A DNA stretch of 64,000 bases from Arthrobacter cavernae. Lineage in GTDB: Bacteria > Actinomycetota > Actinomycetes > Actinomycetales > Micrococcaceae. The translations under genes were made by a program, and so were the position numbers. Below the pieces are notes generated by a model. It did no database searches, was not told the DNA's origin, and was given only the letters and a program-made list of their open reading frames with translations. The stretch spans positions 1-64,000 of the forward strand of contig NZ_JAFNLL010000002.1 in assembly GCF_017368795.1 (NCBI RefSeq), read 5' to 3'. The number at the start of each line of letters is the position of its first letter. The stretch's first letter is position 1. Positions 43,126 through 51,670 of the stretch are shown here, piece by piece.

Positions 43126-43184
43126 GGCATAACCCTTTCTGGTTACTTTCTTCATGGTTGGTGTTGCAGTTTGTTGGCGGGCTT

Positions 43185-44111
43185 CTAGCCCTTGACGGCG
43201 CCGGTGATGACGCCCTTAGCAAAGTGCTTCTGGAGGAAGGGGTAGACCATCAGGATGGGGACCAGGGCCACTACGACCACGGCCATCTGGATGGACTGCG
43301 GGGGCGGCGTGGTGGTGATGCCCAGCTGGTCGGCCGCGCCGCTGCCCTGGACCACGAAGTTGCGGAGCAGCAGCTGGATGGGCCACTTGCTGTGGTCGTT
43401 GATGTAGAGCAGCGCGTTGAAGAAGGAGTTCCAGAACCCCACGGCGTAGAACAGGCCGACGACGGCGATCACGGCTTTGGAGAGAGGCATGACGATCCGC
43501 CACAGGATCTGCCAGTCGTTGGCGCCGTCGATCCTGGCGCTTTCGATGAGCTCGCCGGGGATGTTCATGAAGAACGATCGCATGACCACGAAGTTGAAGG
43601 CCCCGAAGATGCCGGGCAGGATCAGCGACCAGATGGAGTCAAGCAGGCCGAGCTCGCGGATCATCAGGAACGAGGGGATCAGTCCGGGGGCGAACAGGAG
43701 GGTGAACAGGACGGCCAGCACCACGGGGCGGCCGAACAGCACCGACCGGCTGGTGGCGTAGGCCATGGTGATGGTGACGAACAGCGCCAGGATGGTCCCT
43801 ACGGCGGTGATGAAGAGGCTCACACCGAGCGACTGCAGCACCATCGGGCCCCTGAAGATGGTCTCATAGGCTTCCAGCGTGGGCCGTTCGGGCCACATGA
43901 CGAAGCCGCCTGCCCGGACCAGCTGCTCGTTGTCAGCCAGGGACGTGGACACCACCAGCATGATGGGGGCCAGGATCGAGAGGCTGAACAGGACAAGAAT
44001 GACGCCCTTGACGGTCTGGTACAGGGCGGAAGGGCGTTCCTTCCAGACGGGACGCTTGGGGTTGTAGCTCAGCTCCCGGGGCTTTTTCTTGAACAGTGTT
44101 GTTGTTGCCAT
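43185..44111 (-). CDS. Sugar ABC transporter permease (MalG/LplC type)
   Basis: A 308-residue inner-membrane protein with six transmembrane segments and the cytoplasmic EAA loop (ESARIDGANDWQILWRIVMP) that contacts the ATPase. It follows the first permease by 41 bp and precedes the binding-protein gene. It forms the transmembrane channel with that partner. Confidence 0.92.
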   Translation of the reverse strand: MATTTLFKKKPRELSYNPKRPVWKERPSALYQTVKGVILVLFSLSILAPIMLVVSTSLADNEQLVRAGGFVMWPERPTLEAYETIFRGPMVLQSLGVSLFITAVGTILALFVTITMAYATSRSVLFGRPVVLAVLFTLLFAPGLIPSFLMIRELGLLDSIWSLILPGIFGAFNFVVMRSFFMNIPGELIESARIDGANDWQILWRIVMPLSKAVIAVVGLFYAVGFWNSFFNALLYINDHSKWPIQLLLRNFVVQGSGAADQLGITTTPPPQSIQMAVVVVALVPILMVYPFLQKHFAKGVITGAVKG

Positions 44112-44152
44112 GGTGGTCTCCTTGTACGGCAGCCGCGCGGTCTAGCCGGGCA

Positions 44153-45187
44153 TTAGCGTGCTTGCTTTGCGAAAATTCCGTCTTCGCCGAAGCGGTGGGC
44201 CAGTTTGTTGGCGCCGTAGATGAGCAGTGCTCCGACAATGCCCTTGGCCAGGCCTGCTGCGGCACCGGAGCTCCAGCCGCCGCCGATCACGCCGGTGTAG
44301 TAGGTGAAGGTGTCCAGCACTTCCGCTGCACCCGCGCCCACGGCGTCGCGCTGCAGGATGAACTGCTCAAAGCCAACGGAGAGGATGTCGCCGATCCGCA
44401 GGATCAGCAGCAGGACGATCACGGGCCGCAGGCCGGGAAGCGTGATGTGCCACATGCGGCGCCAGCGCCCGGCGCCGTCGGCAGCAGCGGCCTCATACAG
44501 GGAGGCGTCGATGCTGGCCAGGGCAGCCAGGAAGATGATCATGGCCCAGCCGGCGTCTTTCCAGATCATCTGGACGACCACCAGCAGCGGGAAGGTGTCC
44601 GGATTGGTCATGAACGGGATGGGGTCCAGGCCGAAGTCGCGCAGGGTGTTGTTGATGAAGCCTGCACCGCCCAGCATCTGCTGGAAGAATGCGATGACCA
44701 GCACCCAGGACAGGAAGTGCGGCAGGTAGGCGATGCTCTGGAACACCTGGCGGACGCGGGTGCTGATCAGCGAATCGACGATCAGCGCCAGGATGAGCGG
44801 CACCGGGAACAGGAAGACAAGCTGCCAGGCGGCCAGGTACAGCGTGTTCCGGAAGGCCTGGATGAAGTCCGGGTTGCCGAAGAGGTCCACGAAGTTCTGC
44901 CAGCCGACGTAGAGGCTGTCCCCGATGCCTAGGTAGGGCTGGTAGTCCTGGAACGCGATCACGTTGCCAAGGATCGGAATGTAGAAGAACAGGAGCAGGA
45001 ACACGACGCCGGGGACCATCATGAGCAGCATCTGCTTGTCGCGGCGCAGACGGTTCCGGAAGCTCTGCGACGGCGCTTTGCCGGCCTTGCCCTGCCGCTT
45101 GCCGGTGCCGGGGTTGCGTCCTTCCACCGGAACCGGGACCCGGCGCGTTTCCGGCAGTGCCGGAGCTTCTTCCGTCGTCGAGTTCAT
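44153..45187 (-). CDS. Sugar ABC transporter permease (LplB type)
   Basis: A 344-residue permease with a charged N-terminal extension and about six transmembrane segments. The EAA loop is EAAAADGAGRWRRMWHITLP. It is the first gene of the operon, 53 bp after the LacI operator. No ATPase gene is present; these systems usually share a MsiK-like ATPase encoded elsewhere. Confidence 0.92.
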   Translation of the reverse strand: MNSTTEEAPALPETRRVPVPVEGRNPGTGKRQGKAGKAPSQSFRNRLRRDKQMLLMMVPGVVFLLLFFYIPILGNVIAFQDYQPYLGIGDSLYVGWQNFVDLFGNPDFIQAFRNTLYLAAWQLVFLFPVPLILALIVDSLISTRVRQVFQSIAYLPHFLSWVLVIAFFQQMLGGAGFINNTLRDFGLDPIPFMTNPDTFPLLVVVQMIWKDAGWAMIIFLAALASIDASLYEAAAADGAGRWRRMWHITLPGLRPVIVLLLILRIGDILSVGFEQFILQRDAVGAGAAEVLDTFTYYTGVIGGGWSSGAAAGLAKGIVGALLIYGANKLAHRFGEDGIFAKQAR

Positions 45188-45240
45188 GCTTTCTCCTCAT
45201 GTGCTGAAGACTGCGGGGCAATGTGATGCCCGCCACCTTC

Positions 45241-45285
45241 GTTAACCGTTTAACAAACCATAAGTGACTCGGGTCTCATATGCAA
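45241..45285 (-). promoter_or_regulatory. Promoter and LacI operator of the sugar ABC operon
   Basis: On the minus strand, TTGCAT (45285-45280) and TATGGT (45262-45257) are spaced 17 bp. Immediately downstream is the inverted repeat GTTAAACGGTTAAC (45254-45241, arms GTTAA/TTAAC with a central CG), the standard LacI-family operator form, placed at the transcription start. Confidence 0.8.
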
Positions 45286-45425
45286 GATCATGATCGTAAG
45301 TGAGCACAGAAATCACCTTTAGTCATCAACTTGGCCCGTGTGGACCCGTTAAGATGATCGGGAAGGTTCCTGGCCACACAGCGGGCGAAAGCCAGGCACT
45401 ACCGGGGCTCCAGGACCGCGGCCGC

Positions 45426-46034
45426 CTAGCCGTTCTGCCCGAAGCGGTGGCCCGGACCCTTGAACTTGCCGTCGCCGTTGAACTTGCCGGGCAGCCTGTC
45501 AGGGAGCTGGCCTGCGACGATGGCCGTGGCGGTCACAGTGCCGCCGTCCTTGGTCCCGGCGATGCGCACCGTGTCACCGGCCTTGAGGTCCACGGCCGTG
45601 GCGGCGGGCAGATCCGGCTTGCCCTTGCCGTTCCGCAGTTGCGAAACGTCCTCGGGGATCTTCACGATCCGCGTCTCACCGTTGACGGCGTAGCTCTGGG
45701 TGAAGCCATCCTCGCTCTTGACACTGATGGAGCTTTCGCTCGCCGACTCCACGGTTCCGCGCTGGGTCACGATGGTCTTGAAATGGCCGTCCTTGTCCTT
45801 GACGGTGAACTCGCCGTGGATGCCCTGTCCGTGCAGCTTGCCGAGGCCAAGGCCTTTGGCGTGGGAGCCGCTGGGGCCGGGGCTCGCCGTTGCCGTGGCA
45901 GATGGGGAAGAGCCCGACGGCGAAAGGCTGGGCTGGGTGCCTGCCCAGACGGTGGCTGCCCCGCCACCGGTCAGTGCGACGGCGACCCCGCCTGCGATGA
46001 GGGCCTTAAGAAGGCCCGGCGTCAAGGTTGACAT
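45426..46034 (-). CDS. Secreted or membrane-anchored protein with a DUF5666-like domain
   Basis: A 202-residue product. It has one N-terminal hydrophobic segment (LLKALIAGGVAVALTGGGAA), probably a signal anchor or uncleaved signal peptide, a Ser/Pro/Thr-rich stretch, and an extracytoplasmic beta-rich domain with GTVESASESSISVKSEDG and a second strand set ending at GQLPDRLPG. The composition resembles the DUF5666 family. Function unknown. Start ATG at 46034 follows AAAGGAAG. Confidence 0.7.
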   Translation of the reverse strand: MSTLTPGLLKALIAGGVAVALTGGGAATVWAGTQPSLSPSGSSPSATATASPGPSGSHAKGLGLGKLHGQGIHGEFTVKDKDGHFKTIVTQRGTVESASESSISVKSEDGFTQSYAVNGETRIVKIPEDVSQLRNGKGKPDLPAATAVDLKAGDTVRIAGTKDGGTVTATAIVAGQLPDRLPGKFNGDGKFKGPGHRFGQNG

Positions 46035-46142
46035 GGCCCGCTTCCTTTCAGCTGTCAGCTCTGGGCTGACACCTCCATGATGGGCCCGGAAGCTGTGTTC
46101 TGGCTGTGACTTTGCGTTCCGGGCATGATTCCAAGAAACAAA

Positions 46143-46202
46143 AACTGGGTCGCAGTTGTGGCCGTTTTGAGCGTTCAAAACGACGTTAACTGCGACCCAG
46201 TT
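46143..46202. repeat. Nested palindrome with 15-bp outer and 7-bp inner stems
   Basis: Outer arms AACTGGGTCGCAGTT (46143-46157) and AACTGCGACCCAGTT (46188-46202) are perfect. Inside, CGTTTTG (46163-46169) pairs with CAAAACG (46176-46182). On the minus strand TTTGTTTC follows the outer stem, so it may terminate gatB transcripts. The regular structure also suggests a repeated extragenic element. Confidence 0.7.
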
Positions 46203-46234
46203 GGGTTAAAACGCGTGGCTTAGCCGACGAAGGG

Positions 46235-46290
46235 TGGGGCAGGCAGGGTCCCTGCGTGGCGACGAAGTCGACACGAAAGGGCCTGCCCCA
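46235..46290 (-). terminator. Terminator candidate right after gatB
   Basis: TGGGGCAGGC (46235-46244) pairs with GCCTGCCCCA (46281-46290) over a structured loop of 36 bases, five bases past the gatB stop. Confidence 0.5.
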
Positions 46291-46294
46291 ACCG

Positions 46295-47803
46295 CTAGCC
46301 CTCGACTCCGAGCTTCGCGAGGATCAGCTCACGGACGCGGCCGGCGTCGGCCTGGCCGCGGGTGGCCTTCATGACGCCGCCCACGATCGCGCCGATGGCC
46401 TGCAGCTTGCCGCCGCGGATCTTCTCGGCGACGTCGGGCTGTGCCGCGAGTGCGGCGTCGATGGCTTCCAGCAGGGGGCCGTCGTCGGACACGACCGCGA
46501 GGCCGCGCTTCTCCACGATCTCCGCCGGGGCACCCTCGCCGGCGAGGACGCCGTCCAGGACCTGGGTGGCCATCTTGTTGTTGATCTTGCCGTCTTCGAT
46601 GAGCTTGTTCAGTTCCACGATGACCTGCGGGGTGACGCCGAGTTCGGCGGGATCGACGTCGGCGGCCTTGGCACGGCCCACGATCTCACCCATCCACCAC
46701 TTGCGGGCGACGTCGGCGCTGGCGCCGGCTGCGATGGTTTCCTCGATGGAGTCCATGACGCCGGCGTTGACGACGTCGCGGAATTCCAGGTCCGAGTAGC
46801 CCCAGTCAGCCTGGAGGCGCTTGCGGCGCTCGGCCGGCGGCTCGGGCAGCGTGGCGCGCAGTTCCTCCACCCACTCGCGCGAGGCGACAACGGGAACCAG
46901 GTCCGGCTCCGGGAAGTAGCGGTAGTCGTCGGCGTCGGACTTCTCACGGCCCGACGTCGTCGAGCGCGTGTCCTCGTGCCAGTGGCGCGTTTCCTGGATG
47001 ATCGGCTGGCCGGAGTCCAGGACGGCGGCGTGGCGCTGGATCTCGTAACGGACGGCGTGTTCGACGGCGCGCAGCGAGTTCACGTTCTTGGTCTCCGAAC
47101 GGATGCCGAAGCGTTCCTGGCCGTGCGGGCGCAGGGACACGTTGGCGTCGCAGCGGACGTTGCCGCGCTCCATCTTGGCGTCGGAAACGCCCAGGTTCTT
47201 CACGATCTCGCGGACGGCGGCCACGTAGGCCTTGGCCAGCTCCGGTGCACGGCTGCCCGCGCCCTCGATCGGCTTGGTGACGATCTCCACCAGCGGCACG
47301 CCGGAACGGTTGTAGTCCACCAGCGAGTAGTCGGCACCCTGGATGCGGCCGGAGGCGCCGCCCATGTGCGTGAGCTTGCCGGCGTCCTCTTCCATGTGCG
47401 CGCGCTCGATCTCCACGCGGAACACGGTGCCGTCCTCCAGTTCGATGTCCAGGTAGCCGTCGTACGCGATGGGCTCGTCGTACTGGGACGTCTGGAAGTT
47501 CTTGGGGGTGTCCGGGTAGAAGTAGTTCTTCCGGGCGAAGCGGCAGGTCTCGGCGATCTTGCAGTTCAGGGCAAGGCCGATCTTGATGGAAGACTCCACC
47601 GCGGCCTTGTTCACCACGGGCAGGACGCCGGGCATGCCCAGGTCCACCTCGTTGACGTTCGTGTTCGGCTCGTCGCCGAAGACGTTCGGCGCGGAGGAGA
47701 ACATCTTGGTCTTGGTGTTGAGCTCCACGTGGACCTCGAACCCCAGGACGGGATCGTACTTTTCCATGGCTTCTTCGAAGCTCAGGGTTGCGTCAACAGA
47801 CAT
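46295..47803 (-). CDS. gatB: Asp-tRNA(Asn)/Glu-tRNA(Gln) amidotransferase subunit B
   Basis: A 502-residue protein that binds the misacylated tRNA and activates it. GLEVHVEL-type opening ([19 protein letters not shown], residues 19-37), the kinase-like core and the C-terminal YqeY tRNA-binding domain ([20 protein letters not shown]) are all present. With GatA and GatC it converts Glu-tRNA-Gln to Gln-tRNA-Gln. Its ATG shares one base with the gatA stop (TAATG). Confidence 0.96.
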   Translation of the reverse strand: MSVDATLSFEEAMEKYDPVLGFEVHVELNTKTKMFSSAPNVFGDEPNTNVNEVDLGMPGVLPVVNKAAVESSIKIGLALNCKIAETCRFARKNYFYPDTPKNFQTSQYDEPIAYDGYLDIELEDGTVFRVEIERAHMEEDAGKLTHMGGASGRIQGADYSLVDYNRSGVPLVEIVTKPIEGAGSRAPELAKAYVAAVREIVKNLGVSDAKMERGNVRCDANVSLRPHGQERFGIRSETKNVNSLRAVEHAVRYEIQRHAAVLDSGQPIIQETRHWHEDTRSTTSGREKSDADDYRYFPEPDLVPVVASREWVEELRATLPEPPAERRKRLQADWGYSDLEFRDVVNAGVMDSIEETIAAGASADVARKWWMGEIVGRAKAADVDPAELGVTPQVIVELNKLIEDGKINNKMATQVLDGVLAGEGAPAEIVEKRGLAVVSDDGPLLEAIDAALAAQPDVAEKIRGGKLQAIGAIVGGVMKATRGQADAGRVRELILAKLGVEG

Positions 47804-49374
47804 TAGTTGGAACCTCCCGCGGTGGTGGAAGTGGAACCGAGAGCGGGTGCCTGCGCCAGCAGCGGGCCACCCCACTTCTCTTCGAGCAAGGACTCAAGGA
47901 CCGCGCCGACGCGGTACAGGCGGGCGTCCTCGCGGGCCGGGGCCAGCAGCTGGATGCCGACCGGCAGGCCGTCTTCGTCGGCCAGGCCGCCGGGCAGCGA
48001 CAGGCCCGGGATGCCGGCCATGTTGGCCGGGATGGTGGCGACGTCGTTCAGGTACATGGCCAGCGGGTCGTCCAGCTTCTCCCCCAGCTTGAACGCCGTG
48101 GTGGGCGCCGTGGGCGAGATCAGGACGTCGGCCTGCGCGAACGCGGCGTCGAAGTCGCGCTGGATGAGCGTGCGGACCTTCTGCGCGGAGCCGTAGTAGG
48201 CGTCGTAGTAGCCGGCGCTCAGGGCGTAGGTGCCCAGGATGATGCGGCGCTTGACTTCCGCGCCGAAGCCCGCGGCGCGGGTGGCGGCCATGACGCGCTC
48301 GATGGTCAGGGGGCCGTCCTTGGGCAGCACACGCATGCCGAAGCGGACGCCGTCGAACTTGGCCAGGTTGCTGGACACCTCGGACGGCATGATCAGGTAG
48401 TAGGCGCCCAGGGCGTACTTGAAGTTGGGGCAGGACACCTCGACGATTTCCGCGCCGGCCTCCTTGAGCAGCTCAAGGGACTCGTTGAAGCGGTTCTCGA
48501 CGCCGGCCTGGTAGCCCTCGCCGTGGAGTTCCTTGATGATGCCGATCTTCATCCCGGTGACATTGCCGGTGCGGGCAGCGGCCACCAGGTTGTCGAAGGG
48601 GTCCGTCAGCGAGGTGGAGTCGAAGGGGTCGTGGCCGCCGATGACTTCCTGCAGCAGCGCGGAGTCCAGCACCGTGCGCGATACCGGGCCGATCTGGTCC
48701 AGCGAGGACGCCATGGCAATGGCGCCGTAGCGGGAGACGGCACCGTAGGTGGGCTTCATGCCCACGGTGCCGGTGACGGCGCCGGGCTGGCGGATGGATC
48801 CGCCGGTGTCCGTGCCGAGGGCCAGCGGTGCTTCGAAGGCGGCGACGGCGGCTGCGGAGCCACCGCCGGAACCGCCCGGAATGCGGTCCAGGTCCCAGGG
48901 GTTGCGCGTGGGGCCATAGGCCGAGTGCTCCGTGGAGGAACCCATGGCGAACTCGTCCAGGTTGGTCTTGCCCAGGATCGGCATCTTGGCGGCGCGCAGC
49001 TTCTTGATGACTGTGGCGTCATACGGGCTGTGCCAGCCTTCGAGGATCCTGGAGCCGGCCGTGGTGGGCTGGCCGATGGTGACGATGAGGTCCTTGACGG
49101 CGATCGGCACGCCGGCGAGCTCGTGGAGCTCCTCCGCGGCGGCACCACCGGCGGCGCGGATCGCGTCCACCTCGGCGGCGACGGCGAGCGCTTCCTCAGT
49201 GTTCACGTGCAGGAAAGCGTTGACCTGTCCGTCCACGGCGGCGATGCGGTCCAGGTATGCCTGGGTGACCTCGACGGAGGTGACCTCGCGGGCGGCCAGC
49301 TTGGCGGCGAGTTGCGCGGCCGAGAGGCGGATGAGTCCGGCGCTGTTGAGTTCAGTGCTGTTCAGTTCAGTCAT
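47803..49374 (-). CDS. gatA: Asp-tRNA(Asn)/Glu-tRNA(Gln) amidotransferase subunit A
   Basis: A 523-residue amidase-signature enzyme. The catalytic triad K94 (IAVKDLI), S173 ([10 protein letters not shown]) and S193 ([11 protein letters not shown]) hydrolyses glutamine and channels ammonia to GatB. ATG at 49374 has GAGGA upstream; an in-frame ATG at 49389 overlaps gatC. It is 4 bp after the gatC stop. Confidence 0.96.
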   Translation of the reverse strand: MTELNSTELNSAGLIRLSAAQLAAKLAAREVTSVEVTQAYLDRIAAVDGQVNAFLHVNTEEALAVAAEVDAIRAAGGAAAEELHELAGVPIAVKDLIVTIGQPTTAGSRILEGWHSPYDATVIKKLRAAKMPILGKTNLDEFAMGSSTEHSAYGPTRNPWDLDRIPGGSGGGSAAAVAAFEAPLALGTDTGGSIRQPGAVTGTVGMKPTYGAVSRYGAIAMASSLDQIGPVSRTVLDSALLQEVIGGHDPFDSTSLTDPFDNLVAAARTGNVTGMKIGIIKELHGEGYQAGVENRFNESLELLKEAGAEIVEVSCPNFKYALGAYYLIMPSEVSSNLAKFDGVRFGMRVLPKDGPLTIERVMAATRAAGFGAEVKRRIILGTYALSAGYYDAYYGSAQKVRTLIQRDFDAAFAQADVLISPTAPTTAFKLGEKLDDPLAMYLNDVATIPANMAGIPGLSLPGGLADEDGLPVGIQLLAPAREDARLYRVGAVLESLLEEKWGGPLLAQAPALGSTSTTAGGSN

Positions 49375-49378
49375 TCGC

Positions 49379-49675
49379 TTAGTCCTCATCCAGGATTGCC
49401 GGGACCTTGAAGCGGCCTTCGTACGCGTCAGGCGCGCCGGAAAGGGACTGCTCGGCCGTGAACGTGTGGCCCACCACGTCTTCGCGGAACACGTTGCTCA
49501 ACGGAATCGGGTGGGACGTTGCCGGGACATCGTCCCCGGCGGCTTCGCTCACGGTCTTGACCGAATCAACGATGACGGCGAGTTCGCCCGCCATCCTGTC
49601 CAGCTCTTCGGCACTCATTTCAATGTGAGCGAGACGCGCGAGGTGCGCGACGTCGTCACGGTTGATCGCAGCCAT
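49379..49675 (-). CDS. gatC: Asp-tRNA(Asn)/Glu-tRNA(Gln) amidotransferase subunit C
   Basis: A 98-residue helical protein that wraps and stabilises GatA. It has the family pattern with [13 protein letters not shown] near the N-terminus and a C-terminal FKVPAIL element. It is the first gene of gatCAB. GGGGAGA precedes the ATG at 49675. Confidence 0.95.
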   Translation of the reverse strand: MAAINRDDVAHLARLAHIEMSAEELDRMAGELAVIVDSVKTVSEAAGDDVPATSHPIPLSNVFREDVVGHTFTAEQSLSGAPDAYEGRFKVPAILDED

Positions 49676-49990
49676 GGATCTCCCCTGCAAAGTTCAAATG
49701 GTTTTCCGGACTAGTCTACGTTGGTTGCGCGGGGCGCTGGGTGCCAGCAACGTGGTCGCCTTCCGGCGGTGGGACTTGTGGTCACCTCCCGGCGCCAGAC
49801 CGGACGATCCTTTGGCTGCTCGGTCGTTCCTCCCTTAGACGCAGCCTGCAGGATGTCCGTCCCGTCGCCGTCGTGCCAGCCGCTCGCCGGGCGGACACGC
49901 GGGCATCCGGAAGCGTGCGTCAAACGCGACGAAGGAGCGAGCACGCGGAGGATGTCCGCGTGCCCGCTCCGCCAACGAGGCCGGTAGGGC
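49676..49990. other. 315-bp intergenic region
   Basis: No gene is supported here. It holds the gatC promoter on the right-to-left side (TAGACT near 49711-49716 is a possible -10 on the minus strand) and the hairpin described separately after the citrate transporter gene. Nothing else stands out. Confidence 0.6.
49934..49970 (-). terminator. Terminator after the citrate transporter gene
   Basis: GGAGCG (49934-49939) and GCACGCGGA (49941-49949) pair with TCCGCGTGC (49955-49963) and CGCTCC (49965-49970), one mismatch between. It is 21 bp past the transporter stop. Confidence 0.7.
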
Positions 49991-51442
49991 CTAGCCGATG
50001 CCGATGGCTCCTGTCAGCATTCCTACTGCCAGCATCACTACCGAGATGACTGCCGTGCGCCAGAGGACCTTCTTGTGGTGGTCGCCCAGCTCTACCTTGG
50101 CCAGGGAGACCAGGAGGAGGATGGCCGGGACCAGCGGGCTCTGCATGTGGAAGGGCTGGCCGGTGATGGATGCCCGGGCCATGTCGGCAGCGCCCACACC
50201 GTAGTGGGCTGCGGTTTCGCTGAGCACCGGGAGGACGCCGAAGTAGAAGGCGTCGTTGCTCATGAAGAACGTCATGGGGATGCTGAGCAGGCCCGTGATG
50301 ACTGCCATGAACGGACCCATGTCCGCGGGAATGATCTGGACGAGCCATTCCGACATTGCCTTGACCATGCCGGTGCCGTTGAGCACGCCGGTGAGGACTG
50401 CTGCTGCCATGACCATGCTGACCACGGCCACGATGGAGGGTGCGTGGGCCACCAGTTGGGCGCCCTGTTCCTTGACGTTGGGGAAGTTCACCAGCAGGGC
50501 GATGGCGGAGCCCACCATGAAGACGTACGGCAGCGGCACGATGTTGGCCACGAGCACCACCATGACGGCGACGGTCAGGCCGAGGTTGAACCAGAAGAGC
50601 TTGGGGCGCAGGGTCTTGCGGTTCGGGTCCAGGGCCGTGTCCGCCATGGCGCTGTCCTTGTCGTCCACCAGCAGTTCGGTGCGTTCCAGGACTGCGACGC
50701 CGCCGCCGCCGGTGCCCGGCTTGCCTGCGGTGCGGGCGGAACCGCCGGCAACGGAACCGCCGCGGCCAGCGCCGCCGTCGAACATGTCGGACGGGTCTGC
50801 AACGTCGCCCCAGATCTCGGGGGCGGTGCTGCGGAGGCGGTTGCGTTCCTGCAGGCCCAGCAGCCAGGCGAAGACGAAGACGATGACGAGGCCGGCGATG
50901 AGGGAAGGCAGCATGGGAACGAAGACGTCGTTGACGTCGAGCTTCAGTGCGGTGGCGGCGCGTGCAGTGGGGCCGCCCCACGGCAGGATGTTCATGGTGC
51001 CGTTGGCGAGGCCGGCCACACAGGTCAGGACGACGGGGCTCATCTTCAGGCGCAGGTAGACGGGCAGCATGGCGGCGGTGGTGAGGATGAAGGTGGTGGA
51101 GCCGTCACCGTCGAGCGAAACTGCGGCGGCCAGGATGGCGGTACCGAGGACCACCTTGGCGGGGTCGTTGCCGAGCTTGCGCAGGATGAACTTCACCAGC
51201 GGGTCGAAGAGCCCGACGTCGATCATGAGGCCGAAGTAGACGATGGCGAACATCAAGAGCGCGGCCGTGGACGTCATGGACTTCATGGAATCCATGACCA
51301 TGCTGCCGATGCCCAGGCCAGCACCGGCGAAGAGGCCGAAGATGGTGGGGACGATGATCAGCGCCAAAACGGGCGTCAACTTTTTGGTCATGATCAGGAC
51401 CATGAATACCGCAATCATTGCGAATCCAAGCAATACCAGCAC
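49991..51442 (-). CDS. citM: CitMHS-family citrate-metal:proton symporter
   Basis: A 483-residue membrane protein with about eleven transmembrane segments and a glycine-rich cytoplasmic loop near residues 225-265. Strongly conserved blocks such as SLDGDGSTTFI and NILPWGGPTARA match the CitMHS family, which imports citrate complexed with Mg or Ca. The GTG start at 51442 follows AAGGAG. It is divergent from a CitA/CitB-type two-component system, which almost certainly regulates it. Confidence 0.93.
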   Translation of the reverse strand: MLVLLGFAMIAVFMVLIMTKKLTPVLALIIVPTIFGLFAGAGLGIGSMVMDSMKSMTSTAALLMFAIVYFGLMIDVGLFDPLVKFILRKLGNDPAKVVLGTAILAAAVSLDGDGSTTFILTTAAMLPVYLRLKMSPVVLTCVAGLANGTMNILPWGGPTARAATALKLDVNDVFVPMLPSLIAGLVIVFVFAWLLGLQERNRLRSTAPEIWGDVADPSDMFDGGAGRGGSVAGGSARTAGKPGTGGGGVAVLERTELLVDDKDSAMADTALDPNRKTLRPKLFWFNLGLTVAVMVVLVANIVPLPYVFMVGSAIALLVNFPNVKEQGAQLVAHAPSIVAVVSMVMAAAVLTGVLNGTGMVKAMSEWLVQIIPADMGPFMAVITGLLSIPMTFFMSNDAFYFGVLPVLSETAAHYGVGAADMARASITGQPFHMQSPLVPAILLLVSLAKVELGDHHKKVLWRTAVISVVMLAVGMLTGAIGIG

Positions 51443-51459
51443 GGCTGGCTCCTTACTAC

Positions 51460-51475
51460 TGTGAACGGCGTCACC
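51460..51475. promoter_or_regulatory. Crp/GlxR-like site between citM and citA
   Basis: TGTGAACGGCGTCACC fits TGTGA-N6-TCACA with one mismatch. It is 18 bp from the citM start. A TATAGT -10 candidate for citA is at 51501-51506. The window also encodes an adenylate cyclase. Confidence 0.45.
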
Positions 51476-51670
51476 TCAATGTGATGCGTAGTACAGACGG
51501 TATAGTGGCGGCCGCCACAGTCCCGGCTTTGCGGGATTTGATCGGCATACTGCTCGTTCCGAGCGTTTTGCTCATTGTGCTCAGCGCCTAAGATGGGCAG
51601 AAGAAGGTTGATTTCCAGCGCCGCGGCTGCCCCGCAGCTACGGGCGCGCACGACGGCGGAAGGAGCCCGG

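Noticed and set aside
44153..45187. Missing ATPase as a sign of a broken transporter
   Set aside because: Sugar ABC operons in actinobacteria commonly use a shared MsiK-type ATPase encoded elsewhere.
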